A DNA stretch of 64,000 nt from Caballeronia ptereochthonis (GTDB lineage Bacteria; Pseudomonadota; Gammaproteobacteria; Burkholderiales; Burkholderiaceae): NCBI RefSeq assembly GCF_001545075.1, contig NZ_FCOB02000021.1, positions 62,001 to 126,000 of the forward strand, given 5' to 3'. A program made the position numbers and the translations under genes. Below the pieces are notes generated by a model. It saw only the letters and a program-made list of their open reading frames with translations, did no database searches and was not told the DNA's origin. Shown piece by piece: positions 32,880-44,830 of the stretch; the stretch's first letter is position 1; each line of letters starts with the position of its first letter.

Positions 32880-34178
32880 TTACGCGGTTTCGTCGGCCGG
32901 CTTCGGCGCTTTCGAAGCCTCGGGCACGCGCTCGAGCACCGCCGCGAAGAAGCCGTCGGTGCCGTGCTTGTGCGGCCACAGCGACAGATACTCGCCCGTG
33001 TCCAGGTCGATGCGCTGTTCCGCCAGCACGTCGCGCGCGGGCACGACGCGGAAGTTCGGATGCGTCTCCAGGAACTGCGTGACGACGCCTTCGTTTTCCG
33101 CTTCGAGCATGGAGCACGTCGCGTAGACGAGCCGCCCGCCGGTCTTCACCAGCCGCGCCGCGCTCGTGAGGATCGACAGTTGCTTGGGCGTCAGTTCCGC
33201 GACCGTCGCGGGCGACTGACGCCACTTGAGATCCGGATTGCGGCGCAGCGTGCCGAGGCCGGAGCACGGCGCATCGACGAGCACGCGGTCGATCTTGCCC
33301 GCGAGACGCTTGATCTTGGCGTCGTGCTCGCTGTCGATCAGCACCGGATTCACGTTCGACAGGCCGCTTCTCGCGAGCCGCGGCTTCAGCTTCGCGAGAC
33401 GCCGGTCGGACACGTCGAACGCGTAGAGACGGCCGGTCGAGCGCATCATCGCGCCGAGGGCGAGTGTCTTGCCGCCCGCGCCGGCGCAAAAGTCGACGAT
33501 CATCTCGCCGCGGCGCGGCGCCATCAGCGAGCAGAGCAACTGGCTGCCTTCGTCCTGCACTTCGATCCAGCCTTCCTGGAACGGAGCGAGGCGCGTCAGC
33601 GCGGGCTTGCCGTCGACGCGGACGCCGAACGGCGCGTAAGGCATCTCGCCCGCGTCGATGCCGGCGTCGGTCAGCGCCTTCAGTACGACCTCGCGGCTCG
33701 CCTTCAGCGGATTCGAGCGCAGATCGAGCGGGGCCGGGTAGTTCAGCGCGGCGGCGAGCTGCGCGAGCTCCTCGGGCGCGAAGCGCTTGCCGAGTGCGTC
33801 GTAGATCCATTGCGGCAGGTTCGTGCGCACGCGCACCGGCAGGCTCGCGGGATCGATTTTCGAAACCTGCGCAAGCCATTGATGCTCATCAGCCGAAACG
33901 AAGGGCTTCAAGGCGCTCAGACCCGCGGTCTGCATCAGTCCGAGCAGCGCCAGACGCCGCGCCTGGCTGCCGCTGCCGCTCTCCGCAAGGTGCGAAAACT
34001 CCATTTTCCGGCGCAGCACGGCGAACACCGCTTCCGCGATCACGCCGCGCTCGCCGTGGCCGAGCTTCGGATGCGCGCGGAAGAAGCGGCTCGTCGCGGC
34101 ATCCGCGGGGCCGGAGAAGCGCAGCACGTCAGCGAGCAGCGTTTCGGTCTGTCCGATCAGAAATCCATGCAGCCTCAT
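32880..34178 (-). CDS. RsmB/Sun-type rRNA (cytosine-5-)-methyltransferase
   Basis: This is a 432-residue enzyme. The SAM-binding domain has D-F-C-A-G-A-G-G-K-T-L-A-L, V-D-A-P-C-S-G-L-G-T-L-R-R-N-P-D and the catalytic T-C-S in V-Y-A-T-C-S-M. The P-C-S and T-C-S cysteines are the m5C pair. The N-terminal half is helical and only weakly like the NusB-type domain of E. coli RsmB, so the exact target (C967 of 16S rRNA) is likely but not certain. ATG 34178 overlaps the purN stop by four bases. Confidence 0.88.
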   Translation of the reverse strand: MRLHGFLIGQTETLLADVLRFSGPADAATSRFFRAHPKLGHGERGVIAEAVFAVLRRKMEFSHLAESGSGSQARRLALLGLMQTAGLSALKPFVSADEHQWLAQVSKIDPASLPVRVRTNLPQWIYDALGKRFAPEELAQLAAALNYPAPLDLRSNPLKASREVVLKALTDAGIDAGEMPYAPFGVRVDGKPALTRLAPFQEGWIEVQDEGSQLLCSLMAPRRGEMIVDFCAGAGGKTLALGAMMRSTGRLYAFDVSDRRLAKLKPRLARSGLSNVNPVLIDSEHDAKIKRLAGKIDRVLVDAPCSGLGTLRRNPDLKWRQSPATVAELTPKQLSILTSAARLVKTGGRLVYATCSMLEAENEGVVTQFLETHPNFRVVPARDVLAEQRIDLDTGEYLSLWPHKHGTDGFFAAVLERVPEASKAPKPADETA

Positions 34179-34825
34179 GCGCCCTCCCCGGCAATGTCGG
34201 CAAAGAGCCATTGCGGCTCAGACGGCGTGAGAGCGACGCGTTCGCCCTCGATAGAAAGACGCCCTTCCACGAACCAGCGCACCGCGCGCGGATAAATGAC
34301 GTGCTCGACCTTCAGCACGCGCGCGGCGAGCGCGGCGGCATCGTCGCCGGCGATGACCGGTACCGCGCCCTGCACGACGATCGGCCCGTGATCGAGCGTC
34401 GGCGTGACGAAATGCACGCTCGCGCCGTGCACGCGCACGCCGGCGTCGAGCGCCTGCTGATGCGTGCGCAGGCCCGGAAAACACGGCAGGAGCGACGGAT
34501 GGACGTTGAGCATGCGCCCCGCGTATTTCCCGACGAAGGCGTCGGTCAACACGCGCATGAAGCCCGCCAGTACGACGAGATCGGGCGAGAAGCGGTCGAT
34601 TTCGCTCGCGAGCGCCGCGTCGAACGACTCGCGGCTCTCGAACCGGCGATGATCCACCACCACGGTTTCGATGCCGTTCGCGGCCGCGAAGCCAAGCCCG
34701 GCGGCATCCGGCCGGTTTGCAATGACGGCCCGGACTCGGGCTGGCCAGCCGTCGCGCGCGCACGCGCGCACGACGGCCTCCATGTTGCTCCCGCGTCCGG
34801 AGATCAGAATGACGATTTTTTTCAT
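34175..34825 (-). CDS. purN: Phosphoribosylglycinamide formyltransferase
   Basis: This 216-residue GAR transformylase begins M-K-K-I-V-I-L-I-S-G-R-G-S-N-M-E-A. The folate-site residues are in M-R-V-L-T...N-V-H-P-S-L-L-P-C-F-P-G (the conserved N and H), with G-A-S-V-H-F-V-T and D-H-G-P-I-V-V-Q-G-A-V-P after. It formylates GAR in purine synthesis with 10-formyl-tetrahydrofolate. It is divergent from ribF and couples into the RsmB-type gene. Confidence 0.96.
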   Translation of the reverse strand: MKKIVILISGRGSNMEAVVRACARDGWPARVRAVIANRPDAAGLGFAAANGIETVVVDHRRFESRESFDAALASEIDRFSPDLVVLAGFMRVLTDAFVGKYAGRMLNVHPSLLPCFPGLRTHQQALDAGVRVHGASVHFVTPTLDHGPIVVQGAVPVIAGDDAAALAARVLKVEHVIYPRAVRWFVEGRLSIEGERVALTPSEPQWLFADIAGEGA

Positions 34826-34934
34826 CCGCGGATTTTATCATTCGGCGAGTGCGAAAATCGTGCCAAAAGGGATCAGTCGGGCGTCACGGCGGACGTCGCC
34901 CGGCCGCGCGCGCCCGTCGATCCGTGCGAGCGTT

Positions 34935-34940
34935 TATAAT
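34935..34940 (+). promoter_or_regulatory. -10 element of ribF
   Basis: A perfect TATAAT lies 47 bases before the ribF GTG. The -35 region has no good hexamer, so an activator or extended contacts may compensate. Confidence 0.6.
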
Positions 34941-34986
34941 CTAACGCTTTGCAGCATCAGCCCTCTCCCACCGACCAACGCCTATT

Positions 34987-35982
34987 GTGAGAGTCTTTCG
35001 CGGCCTCCCCAATGCCGAAAGCCGGGCGCCCTGCGCACTGACCATCGGCAACTTCGACGGTGTCCATCGCGGCCACCAGGCGCTGCTCGCGCACGTGCGG
35101 GCAGCCGCGGACGCGCGCGGCCTGCCGGTCTGCGTGATGACCTTCGAGCCGCATCCGCGCGAGTTCTTCAATCCGGCCGGCGCGCCGCCGCGCATCGCGA
35201 TGCTGCGCGACAAGCTCGAAGCGCTGCGCACGAACGGCGTCGACCGCGTGGTGGTCGAGCATTTCAACCAGACGTTCGCGAGCCAGTCGCCGGACACGTT
35301 CGTGAAGAACATCATCGTGAACGGGCTGCACGCGCGCTGGGTCATGATCGGCGACGACTTCCGCTACGGCGCCAAGCGCGCGGGCGATTTCGAATCGCTC
35401 AAGGCGGCGGGCGAGCAATACGGCTTCGAAGTCGAGCAGATGGCGACCGTCGCGCATCCAAACGGCGCGCGCATTTCGTCGTCGTCGGTGCGGGCGTCGC
35501 TCGTCGCGGGCGACCTCGAAGCCGCGCAAGTCGCGCTCGGACGGCCGTACATCATCAGCGGGCACGTCGTGCACGGCGCGAAGCTCGGCCGTGATCTGGG
35601 CTTTCCCACATTGAATCTGCCGATCGCGCACAAGCGGCCGGCGCTCGCGGGCATCTTCGTCGTGCGCGTGCACGGTCTCGCGGACGAGCCGCTGCCCGCC
35701 GTCGCGAGCGTTGGGCTGCGCCCGACCGTCGACGATTCCGGCCGCGTGCTGCTCGAGGTCTTCGTGCTCGACTGGCATGGCGACGCCTACGGCAAGCTCG
35801 TGCGCGTCGAATTCCTGAAGAAGCTGCGCGACGAGGAGAAATTCGTCGACCTCGAAACGCTGACTGCCGCCATCGCGAAGGACGTCGACAACGCACGCGC
35901 GTATTTCGGCCTGCCGCCCGCGAGCAACGCCGGCAGCCGCGCCACGGGCTTCGCCATTTCGGCTACCGATCGAATTAGGTGA
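34987..35982 (+). CDS. ribF: Bifunctional riboflavin kinase/FAD synthetase
   Basis: This is a 331-residue enzyme starting at GTG. The N-terminal nucleotidyltransferase domain has I-G-N-F-D-G-V-H-R-G-H, M-T-F-E-P-H-P and I-S-S-S-S-V-R. The C-terminal flavokinase domain has G-F-P-T-L-N-L, P-A-L-A-G-I-F-V-V-R-V and V-G-L-R-P-T-V. It makes FMN and FAD from riboflavin. It begins the conserved run ribF-ileS-lspA. Confidence 0.95.
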   Translation: MRVFRGLPNAESRAPCALTIGNFDGVHRGHQALLAHVRAAADARGLPVCVMTFEPHPREFFNPAGAPPRIAMLRDKLEALRTNGVDRVVVEHFNQTFASQSPDTFVKNIIVNGLHARWVMIGDDFRYGAKRAGDFESLKAAGEQYGFEVEQMATVAHPNGARISSSSVRASLVAGDLEAAQVALGRPYIISGHVVHGAKLGRDLGFPTLNLPIAHKRPALAGIFVVRVHGLADEPLPAVASVGLRPTVDDSGRVLLEVFVLDWHGDAYGKLVRVEFLKKLRDEEKFVDLETLTAAIAKDVDNARAYFGLPPASNAGSRATGFAISATDRIR

Positions 35983-36073
35983 GCGCGCGGTGCATCTGCA
36001 TCGCCCGCTGCCCCGCCCTCGAATCACCGCGCGCCAAGCCAAGCGCCGTCTCACCGAATTCACTGAGTCACCC

Positions 36074-38905
36074 ATGAGCGACAAGAAAGAGAAAGCCTCC
36101 TCGAAATATCCCGTCAACCTGCTCGACACGCCCTTCCCGATGCGCGGCGACTTGCCCAAGCGCGAGCCCGCGTGGGTCAAGGAATGGCAGGACAACAAGG
36201 TCTACGAGAAGATCCGCGCCGCATCGAAAGGCCGCAAGAAATTCATCCTGCACGACGGCCCGCCGTACGCGAACGGCGACATCCACCTCGGTCACGCCGT
36301 CAACAAGATCCTGAAGGACATGATCGTCAAGGCGCGCAATCTCGCGGGCTTCGACGCCGTGTACGTGCCGGGCTGGGACTGCCACGGCATGCCGATCGAG
36401 ATCCAGATCGAAAAGCAGTTCGGCAAGTCGCTGCCCGCCGCGGAAGTGATGCAGAAGGCGCGCGCGTATGCCGGCGAGCAGATCGAGAAACAGAAGGCCG
36501 GTTTCCGGCGTCTCGGCGTGCTCGGCGACTGGGACAACCCGTACAAGACGATGAACTTCGCCAACGAGGCGGGCGAAATCCGCGCGCTGGCGAAGATCAT
36601 GGAGAAGGGCTTCGTGTTCCGCGGCCTCAAGCCGGTGAACTGGTGCTTCGACTGCGGCTCGGCGCTCGCGGAAGCGGAAGTCGAGTACAAGGACAAGACC
36701 GACCCGACCATCGACGTGATGTTCGGCTTCGCCGAGCCGGAGAAGACCGCGCAGGCGTTCGGCCTGCACGCGCTGCCGAGGACGGAAGGCGGCATCGTCA
36801 TCTGGACCACGACGCCCTGGACCATTCCCGCCAACCAGGCGCTGAACGTGCATCCGGAGATCGTCTACGCGCTCGTCGATACGACGCGCGGTTTGCTGAT
36901 CCTCGCGCAGGAGCGCGTCGAGGCGTGCCTGCAGAGCTACGGCCTCCCAGGCGAAGTCATCGCGACCGCGACCGGCGAGAAGCTCGCCAACCTGCGCTTC
37001 CATCATCCGCTGGCCGCGGCGCACCCGGGCTACAAGCGCACGGCACCCGTCTATCTCGGCGACTATGTGACGACCGAGAGCGGCACGGGCATCGTGCACT
37101 CGTCGCCGGCATACGGCGTGGAAGACTTCGTGTCGTGCAAGGCGCACGGCATGGTGGATTCGGACATCATCAATCCGGTGATGGGCGACGGCCGTTACAT
37201 CGAATCGCTGCCGCTCTTCGGCGGGCTCTCGATCTGGAAGGCGAATCCGCAGATCGTCGAGGCGCTCGAGGGCACAGGCTCGCTCCTGAAGAGCGAAAAG
37301 TACACGCACAGCTACATGCACTGCTGGCGCCACAAGACGCCGATCATCTATCGCGCGACGTCGCAATGGTTCGCGGGCATGGACGTTCAGCCTGCGGACG
37401 GCGGCCGCACGCTGCGCGAGATCGCGCTCGAAGGCGTCGAGAACACGGCGTTCTATCCGTCGTGGGGCAAGCAGCGTCTTTACAGCATGATCGCGAATCG
37501 CCCGGACTGGACGCTCTCGCGTCAGCGCCAGTGGGGCGTGCCGATGGCGTTTTTCGTGCACAAGGAAACCGGCGAGCTGCATCCGCGCACGCTGGAGCTG
37601 CTGGAGGAAGTGGCGCAGCGCGTCGAGAAAGGCGGCATCGAGACGTGGCAATCGCTCGATCCGCGCGAGCTGATCGGCGACGACGCCAACATGTACGAAA
37701 AGAACCGCGACACGCTCGACGTCTGGTTCGACTCCGGCACGACGCACTGGCACGTGCTGCGCGGCTCGCACAAGGATTCGCTGCAGTTCCCGGCCGATCT
37801 GTATCTCGAAGGCTCGGACCAGCATCGCGGCTGGTTCCATTCGTCGCTGCTCACGGCTTCGATGCTCGACGGCCGTCCGCCCTACGACGCGCTGCTCACG
37901 CACGGCTTCACCGTTGATGGCGAAGGCCGCAAGATGTCGAAGTCGCTCGGCAACGGCATCGATCCGCATGAGGTGTCGAACCGGCTCGGCGCGGAAATCA
38001 TCCGCTTGTGGATCGCGTCGACCGATTATTCCGGCGAGCTCGCCATCTCGGAAGAAATTCTCAAGCGCGTGACGGAGACGTATCGCCGGATCCGCAATAC
38101 GCTGCGCTTCCTGCTCGCCAACCTGTCGGACTTCGACTTCCAGAAGAATGCGCTGCCGGTTGAAGACTGGCTCGAGATCGATCGCTACGCCGTCGCGCTC
38201 ACGCGCAATCTGCAGGACGATGCGCTCGCGCACTACCACAAGTACGAGTTCCATCCGGTCGTCGCGAAGATCGCGACATTCTGCTCGGAAGACCTCGGCG
38301 GCTTCTATCTCGACGTGCTGAAGGACCGTCTCTACACGACCAAGGCCGATTCGCGCGAACGCCGCAGCGCACAGACCGCGCTGTTCCATATCGCGCACGG
38401 CCTGCTGCGTCTCGTCGCGCCGTATCTGTCGTTCACGGCGGAAGAAGCCTACAAGGTGCTCAAGCCCGGTCAGGACACGATCTTCACGGAAGTCTTCGCG
38501 ACGTATCCGGAGATCGCAAACGGCGGCGAGTTGCTCGACAAGTGGACTTTGATCCGCAACGCGCGCGGCGACGTCACGAAGGCTCTGGAAGAAGCGCGCA
38601 CGGCGAACCAGATCGGCTCGTCGCTGCAAGCCGAAGTGGTGGTTCGCGCGAGCGGCGCGCGTTACGACGCGTTGTCGAGCCTCGGCGATGCGTTGCGCTT
38701 CGTGCTGATCACGTCATCCGCGAAGGTCGAGAAAGTGGCGAGCGAGGCGGAAGAAGGCGTCGACGTCACGGCATCCGGCTACATGAAGTGCGAGCGCTGC
38801 TGGCACTACTGCGCCGACGTCGGCTCGCACGCGGATCATCCGGGTCTGTGCGGCCGCTGCTTCTCCAACCTGTTCGGCGCCGGTGAAACGCGAGGCGCAG
38901 CATAA
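36074..38905 (+). CDS. ileS: Isoleucyl-tRNA synthetase
   Basis: This 943-residue class-I synthetase has the HIGH-type motif P-Y-A-N-G-D-I-H-L-G-H, the K-M-S-K-S loop (G-R-K-M-S-K-S-L-G-N-G), a CP1 editing domain with T-T-T-P-W-T-I-P-A-N and a C-terminal zinc site (C-E-R-C-W-H-Y and C-G-R-C-F). It charges tRNA-Ile and edits Val. Its stop shares one base with the lspA start (TAATG), so translation is coupled. Confidence 0.98.
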   Translation: MSDKKEKASSKYPVNLLDTPFPMRGDLPKREPAWVKEWQDNKVYEKIRAASKGRKKFILHDGPPYANGDIHLGHAVNKILKDMIVKARNLAGFDAVYVPGWDCHGMPIEIQIEKQFGKSLPAAEVMQKARAYAGEQIEKQKAGFRRLGVLGDWDNPYKTMNFANEAGEIRALAKIMEKGFVFRGLKPVNWCFDCGSALAEAEVEYKDKTDPTIDVMFGFAEPEKTAQAFGLHALPRTEGGIVIWTTTPWTIPANQALNVHPEIVYALVDTTRGLLILAQERVEACLQSYGLPGEVIATATGEKLANLRFHHPLAAAHPGYKRTAPVYLGDYVTTESGTGIVHSSPAYGVEDFVSCKAHGMVDSDIINPVMGDGRYIESLPLFGGLSIWKANPQIVEALEGTGSLLKSEKYTHSYMHCWRHKTPIIYRATSQWFAGMDVQPADGGRTLREIALEGVENTAFYPSWGKQRLYSMIANRPDWTLSRQRQWGVPMAFFVHKETGELHPRTLELLEEVAQRVEKGGIETWQSLDPRELIGDDANMYEKNRDTLDVWFDSGTTHWHVLRGSHKDSLQFPADLYLEGSDQHRGWFHSSLLTASMLDGRPPYDALLTHGFTVDGEGRKMSKSLGNGIDPHEVSNRLGAEIIRLWIASTDYSGELAISEEILKRVTETYRRIRNTLRFLLANLSDFDFQKNALPVEDWLEIDRYAVALTRNLQDDALAHYHKYEFHPVVAKIATFCSEDLGGFYLDVLKDRLYTTKADSRERRSAQTALFHIAHGLLRLVAPYLSFTAEEAYKVLKPGQDTIFTEVFATYPEIANGGELLDKWTLIRNARGDVTKALEEARTANQIGSSLQAEVVVRASGARYDALSSLGDALRFVLITSSAKVEKVASEAEEGVDVTASGYMKCERCWHYCADVGSHADHPGLCGRCFSNLFGAGETRGAA

Positions 38906-39408
38906 TGGCAAGGACGATGGCGAAACAAACTTCGAGTGGATCGCTCGCGCCGTGGCTCGGCGTCGCGCTGATCGTGATCCTGTTCGACCAGTTGACGAAG
39001 ATCGCGGTGCAGAAGGTATTCGCCTACGGCGAGCCGCACGTGCTCACGCCCTTCTTCAACCTGCTGCTCGTCTACAACCGCGGCGCGGCGTTCAGCTTCC
39101 TTGCCGCGGCAGGCGGCTGGCAGCGCTGGGCGTTCACGGCGCTGGGCGTCGTCGCGGCAGTGGTGATCTGCTATCTGCTCAAGAAGCATTCGGCGCAACG
39201 GCTGTTCTGCACGGCGCTCGCGCTCATCATGGGCGGCGCGATCGGCAATGTGATCGACCGGCTCGCGTATGGACACGTCATCGACTTCCTGGACTTTCAC
39301 GTGAACGCGTGGCATTGGCCGGCGTTCAATCTCGCCGATAGCGCGATCACCGTCGGCGCGGTGCTGCTGGTGTTCGACGAATTGCGGCGCGTGCGCGGTT
39401 CGCGGTGA
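38905..39408 (+). CDS. lspA: Lipoprotein signal peptidase (signal peptidase II)
   Basis: This is a 167-residue membrane aspartyl protease with four hydrophobic helices. The conserved stretches are V-Y-N-R-G-A-A-F-S-F-L, G-G-A-I-G-N-V-I-D-R-L (first catalytic Asp) and V-I-D-F-L-D-F-H...F-N-L-A-D-S-A-I (second Asp). It cleaves prolipoprotein signal peptides in the inner membrane. It is coupled to ileS, as in most proteobacteria. Confidence 0.96.
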   Translation: MARTMAKQTSSGSLAPWLGVALIVILFDQLTKIAVQKVFAYGEPHVLTPFFNLLLVYNRGAAFSFLAAAGGWQRWAFTALGVVAAVVICYLLKKHSAQRLFCTALALIMGGAIGNVIDRLAYGHVIDFLDFHVNAWHWPAFNLADSAITVGAVLLVFDELRRVRGSR

Positions 39409-39416
39409 CGTTCCCG

Positions 39417-39442
39417 GCGCGGCTTCATTCACGAAGCCGCGC
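39417..39442 (+). terminator. Perfect 10-bp hairpin between lspA and coaBC
   Basis: GCGCGGCTTC and GAAGCCGCGC enclose ATTCAC, 8 bases after the lspA stop. No T-tract follows, so it may attenuate weakly or stabilise the upstream RNA rather than fully terminate. Confidence 0.5.
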
Positions 39443-39465
39443 ATCACACTCCGGACGGAGGCAAG

Positions 39466-40686
39466 TTGGAATCTTCGGAACTCGCAGGCAAGCACCTGGT
39501 TTTGGGGCTGACGGGCGGCATCGCCTGCTACAAGATCGCCGAGCTCACGCGTCTTCTGATCAAGGCCGGCGCAACCGTGCAGATCGTGATGACCGAAGCG
39601 GCCACGCAGTTCATCACGCCCGTCACGATGCAGGCGCTCTCGGGCCGCCCCGTCTACACGTCGCAATGGGATGCGCGCATGCCGAACAACATGCCGCACA
39701 TCGACCTCTCGCGCGAAGCCGATGCGATCGTCATCGCGCCCGCCTCCACCGACTTCCTCGCCAAGCTCGCGCACGGCACGTGCGACGACCTGCTCTCGAC
39801 GCTCTGCATCGCGCGCGATTGTCCGCTGCTCGTCGTGCCCGCGATGAATCGCCAGATGTGGCAGAACCCGGCGACCCAGCGCAACGTCGCGCAGATTCGC
39901 GCGGACGGCGTCGAAGTGCTCGGGCCGGATTCGGGATCGCAGGCATGCGGCGAAGTCGGCGACGGGCGCATGATCGAGCCGGAAGCGGCCTTCGAGGCGA
40001 TCTGCGCCTTCTTCCAGCCGAAGATTTTGCGCGGCCAGCGCGTGCTGATCACGGCGGGTCCGACCTTCGAGCCGCTCGATCCGGTGCGCGGCATCACCAA
40101 CCGCTCGTCGGGCAAGATGGGTTTCGCACTCGCGCGCGCGGCGGCACAGGCTGGCGCGGACGTGCATCTCGTCGCGGGCCCCGTCTCGTTGCCGACGCCG
40201 TGGGGCGTCTTTCGCGAAGACGTGCAGACCGCACAGCAGATGCACGACGCGGTCATGCAGGGGACGCCCGATGCGGACATCTTCATCGCGGTGGCGGCGG
40301 TCGCCGACTGGCGCGTCGATCACGTCAGCGAGCAGAAGATCAAGAAGGTGAGCGGCGGCGCGCTGCCCACGTTCAGCTTCGTCGAAAACCCGGACATTCT
40401 CGCCACGGTGGCCAAGCTGCCGAATCCGCCCTTCTGCGTCGGGTTCGCGGCCGAAAGCGGCGATCTCGACGTGCACGGCGAAGAGAAGCGCAAGCGCAAG
40501 AACGTGCCGCTTCTCATCGGCAATCTCGGCCCGCTCACGTTCGGCCGCGACGACAACGAAGTCGTGCTGTTCGAAGAAAGCGGCACGACGCCGCTGCCGC
40601 GCGCCGACAAGCAGCAGCTCGCCCGCACGCTGATCGCCGAAATCGCGAAGCGCGCGCCGAAGACCGGTGGCCCGCTGCTCTCATGA
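39466..40686 (+). CDS. coaBC: Bifunctional phosphopantothenoylcysteine decarboxylase/phosphopantothenate-cysteine ligase
   Basis: This 406-residue Dfp protein starts at TTG 39466 after GGAGGCAAG. The flavin decarboxylase half has L-G-L-T-G-G-I-A-C-Y-K, the active-site H in N-M-P-H-I-D-L-S and P-A-M-N-R-Q-M-W. The ligase half has T-A-G-P-T-F-E-P-L-D-P-V-R-G-I-T-N-R-S-S-G-K-M-G. It performs two steps of coenzyme A synthesis. Its stop overlaps the ATG of the LLM gene. Confidence 0.95.
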   Translation: MESSELAGKHLVLGLTGGIACYKIAELTRLLIKAGATVQIVMTEAATQFITPVTMQALSGRPVYTSQWDARMPNNMPHIDLSREADAIVIAPASTDFLAKLAHGTCDDLLSTLCIARDCPLLVVPAMNRQMWQNPATQRNVAQIRADGVEVLGPDSGSQACGEVGDGRMIEPEAAFEAICAFFQPKILRGQRVLITAGPTFEPLDPVRGITNRSSGKMGFALARAAAQAGADVHLVAGPVSLPTPWGVFREDVQTAQQMHDAVMQGTPDADIFIAVAAVADWRVDHVSEQKIKKVSGGALPTFSFVENPDILATVAKLPNPPFCVGFAAESGDLDVHGEEKRKRKNVPLLIGNLGPLTFGRDDNEVVLFEESGTTPLPRADKQQLARTLIAEIAKRAPKTGGPLLS

Positions 40687-41684
40687 CCCGGCTCTCCGTT
40701 CTCGACCAGACGCCCGTCATCCAGGGTCACACGGCCGCCGACGCGATCGCCGCGACGCTCGATCTCGCGCAACTCGCCGACGATCTCGACTACACGCGCT
40801 ACTGGTGCGCCGAGCATCACGGGCTGTACGGCGTGTCGAATCCGTGTCCGGAAGTGATGCTCGCGCGCATCGGCAGTCTCACGAAGCGCATTCGCATCGG
40901 CTCCGGCGGCGTGATGCTGCCGTACTACAGCGCGTTCAAGGTCGCCGAGCAGTTCCTGATGCTCGAAGCGCTGTTTCCGAACCGCGTCGATCTGGGCGTC
41001 GGACGCGCGCCCGGCGGCGACATGCGCACGGCGCAGGCGGTCGCGGCAGGTTCGTACAATCGCGGCGACATCTTCCCGCAGCAGGTCGCGGAGCTCATCG
41101 CGCTCTTCGACGGCGAGATCCCCGACGATTCGCTCGCCAAAGGGGTGCTGCTGCAGCCGCAGATCGACACGCGCCCCGAACTGTGGATGCTCGGCTCCAG
41201 CGATTTCGGCGGCCTGCTCGCCGCGCAACTCGGCATCCGCTTTGCGTTCGCGCATTTCATCAACGCGCAATACGGGCATCGCGTGGCGGAGGCGTATCGC
41301 GAGCGATTCGTCGCGGGTCACGAAGCGAACCCATATCTCGCGGCGGCGGTGTTCGTCATCTGCGCCGACACGGATGAAGAAGCGCAAGCGCTCGAAAAAG
41401 CCGTCGACTTGCGCCGCGTGCAGATGGCCTACGGCCTCAACCAGCCGATTCCGTCGATCGCACAAGGCGCCGCGCAGCAATACGGCGAGCGCGAACTCGC
41501 GGTGATCGGGCACGAGAAGGCGCGCAGCATCATCGGCACGCCGGAACGCGTCACCGAGAAGCTGCACGCGCTCCAGGAACGATTCAACGCCGACGAACTG
41601 ATCGTGCTGACGGTCGCCGGCAGCTACGCCGCGCGCACGCGGTCCTATCAACTCCTGGCCGAAGCATTCGAGCTCGGCCGCTGA
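40683..41684 (+). CDS. LLM-class flavin-dependent oxidoreductase
   Basis: This is a 333-residue luciferase-like protein. M-T-R-L-S-V-L-D-Q-T-P-V is the usual start of this group, followed by A-E-H-H-G-L, G-S-G-G-V-M-L-P-Y-Y-S and D-L-G-V-G-R-A-P-G-G. It probably uses FMN or F420-like flavin to oxidise an unknown substrate; this clade (often called MsnO8 or bacterial luciferase-like) is not characterised for a defined reaction. It is coupled by ATGA to coaBC, and dut follows after 11 bases. Confidence 0.88.
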   Translation: MTRLSVLDQTPVIQGHTAADAIAATLDLAQLADDLDYTRYWCAEHHGLYGVSNPCPEVMLARIGSLTKRIRIGSGGVMLPYYSAFKVAEQFLMLEALFPNRVDLGVGRAPGGDMRTAQAVAAGSYNRGDIFPQQVAELIALFDGEIPDDSLAKGVLLQPQIDTRPELWMLGSSDFGGLLAAQLGIRFAFAHFINAQYGHRVAEAYRERFVAGHEANPYLAAAVFVICADTDEEAQALEKAVDLRRVQMAYGLNQPIPSIAQGAAQQYGERELAVIGHEKARSIIGTPERVTEKLHALQERFNADELIVLTVAGSYAARTRSYQLLAEAFELGR

Positions 41685-41695
41685 AGCCTGATTTC

Positions 41696-42142
41696 ATGAA
41701 ACTCGACGTCAAGATCCTCGACGCGCGCATGCGCGACTTCATACCCGCCTACGCCACGCCCGGCAGCGCGGGCCTCGACCTGCGCGCCTGCCTGGATGAG
41801 CCGCTCGTCATCGAGCCGCATCAAACGGTGCTCGTGCCGACCGGCCTCGCCATTCATCTCGCCGATCCAGGCTATGCCGCGCTGATCCTCCCGCGCTCGG
41901 GCCTTGGCCACAAGCACGGCATCGTGCTCGGCAATCTCGTCGGCCTGATCGATTCGGATTACCAGGGCCAGCTGATGGTCTCGACGTGGAATCGCGGCGA
42001 CACGGCCTTCACGCTCAATCCGATGGAGCGTCTCGCGCAGATGGTGATCGTGCCGGTCGTGCAGGCCGAGTTCAATATCGTCGACGACTTCGAAGCGAGC
42101 GAGCGCGGCGCGGGCGGGTTCGGCAGCACGGGCAAGCACTGA
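41696..42142 (+). CDS. dut: Deoxyuridine 5'-triphosphate nucleotidohydrolase
   Basis: This 148-residue trimeric dUTPase has all five motifs: P-G-S-A-G-L-D-L-R-A, P-R-S-G-L-G-H-K-H-G, G-L-I-D-S-D-Y-Q-G-Q, R-L-A-Q-M-V and the C-terminal R-G-A-G-G-F-G-S-T-G. It hydrolyses dUTP to dUMP, keeping uracil out of DNA. The coaBC-dut proximity is conserved in proteobacteria. Confidence 0.97.
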   Translation: MKLDVKILDARMRDFIPAYATPGSAGLDLRACLDEPLVIEPHQTVLVPTGLAIHLADPGYAALILPRSGLGHKHGIVLGNLVGLIDSDYQGQLMVSTWNRGDTAFTLNPMERLAQMVIVPVVQAEFNIVDDFEASERGAGGFGSTGKH

Positions 42143-42166
42143 GTCCCGTTGCCACGCGGGCGAAAA

Positions 42167-42196
42167 AAAACGGCGCGATCGATATCGCGCCGTTTT
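42167..42196. terminator. Bidirectional terminator between dut and clpA
   Basis: AACGGCGCGAT and ATCGCGCCGTT arms, with A-run before and TTTTGCTTTT after. It lies between convergent genes. Confidence 0.9.
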
Positions 42197-42215
42197 GCTT
42201 TTGAGGCTCGAAAAA

Positions 42216-44515
<2,300 letters not shown>

Positions 44516-44519
<4 letters not shown>

Positions 44520-44830
44520 GCTTCCTCCATCACGCACTGCAGCGGGTGCCCCGCTTGCCGTGCATGGCTAACGACTTGCTCAACTTTGGTCGACGCAATA
44601 TCTCGCGTGTAGACCCCACAAACTCCCCTGCCTTCGCGATGAACCTTCAGCATGATCTGCGTCGCAGTCTCACGATCCTTATTGAAGTATTCCTGCACGA
44701 TCATCACGACGAATTCCATCGGCGTGAAGTCGTCATTCAGCAGCACCACCTTGTACATCGACGGCTTCTTGAGCTTCTGCTCCTGCCGCTCCAGTACCGT
44801 GCCATCCTGCTTGTTGGGATTGATCGCCAT
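44516..44830 (-). CDS. clpS: ATP-dependent Clp protease adaptor ClpS
   Basis: This 104-residue adaptor has K-V-V-L-L-N-D-D-F-T-P-M-E-F-V-V, the N-degron pocket, and V-H-R-E-G-R-G-V-C-G-V-Y-T-R-D-I-A. It delivers N-end rule substrates to ClpA, to which it is translationally coupled. Confidence 0.97.

Noticed and set aside
31417..33879. 820-residue open frame overlapping mscS and the RsmB-type gene
   Set aside because: Arg-rich shadow in another frame of two genes with clear family motifs.
36068..38629. 853-residue open frame opposite ileS
   Set aside because: It is the complement of a complete isoleucyl-tRNA synthetase and shows no domain or ribosome-binding site.
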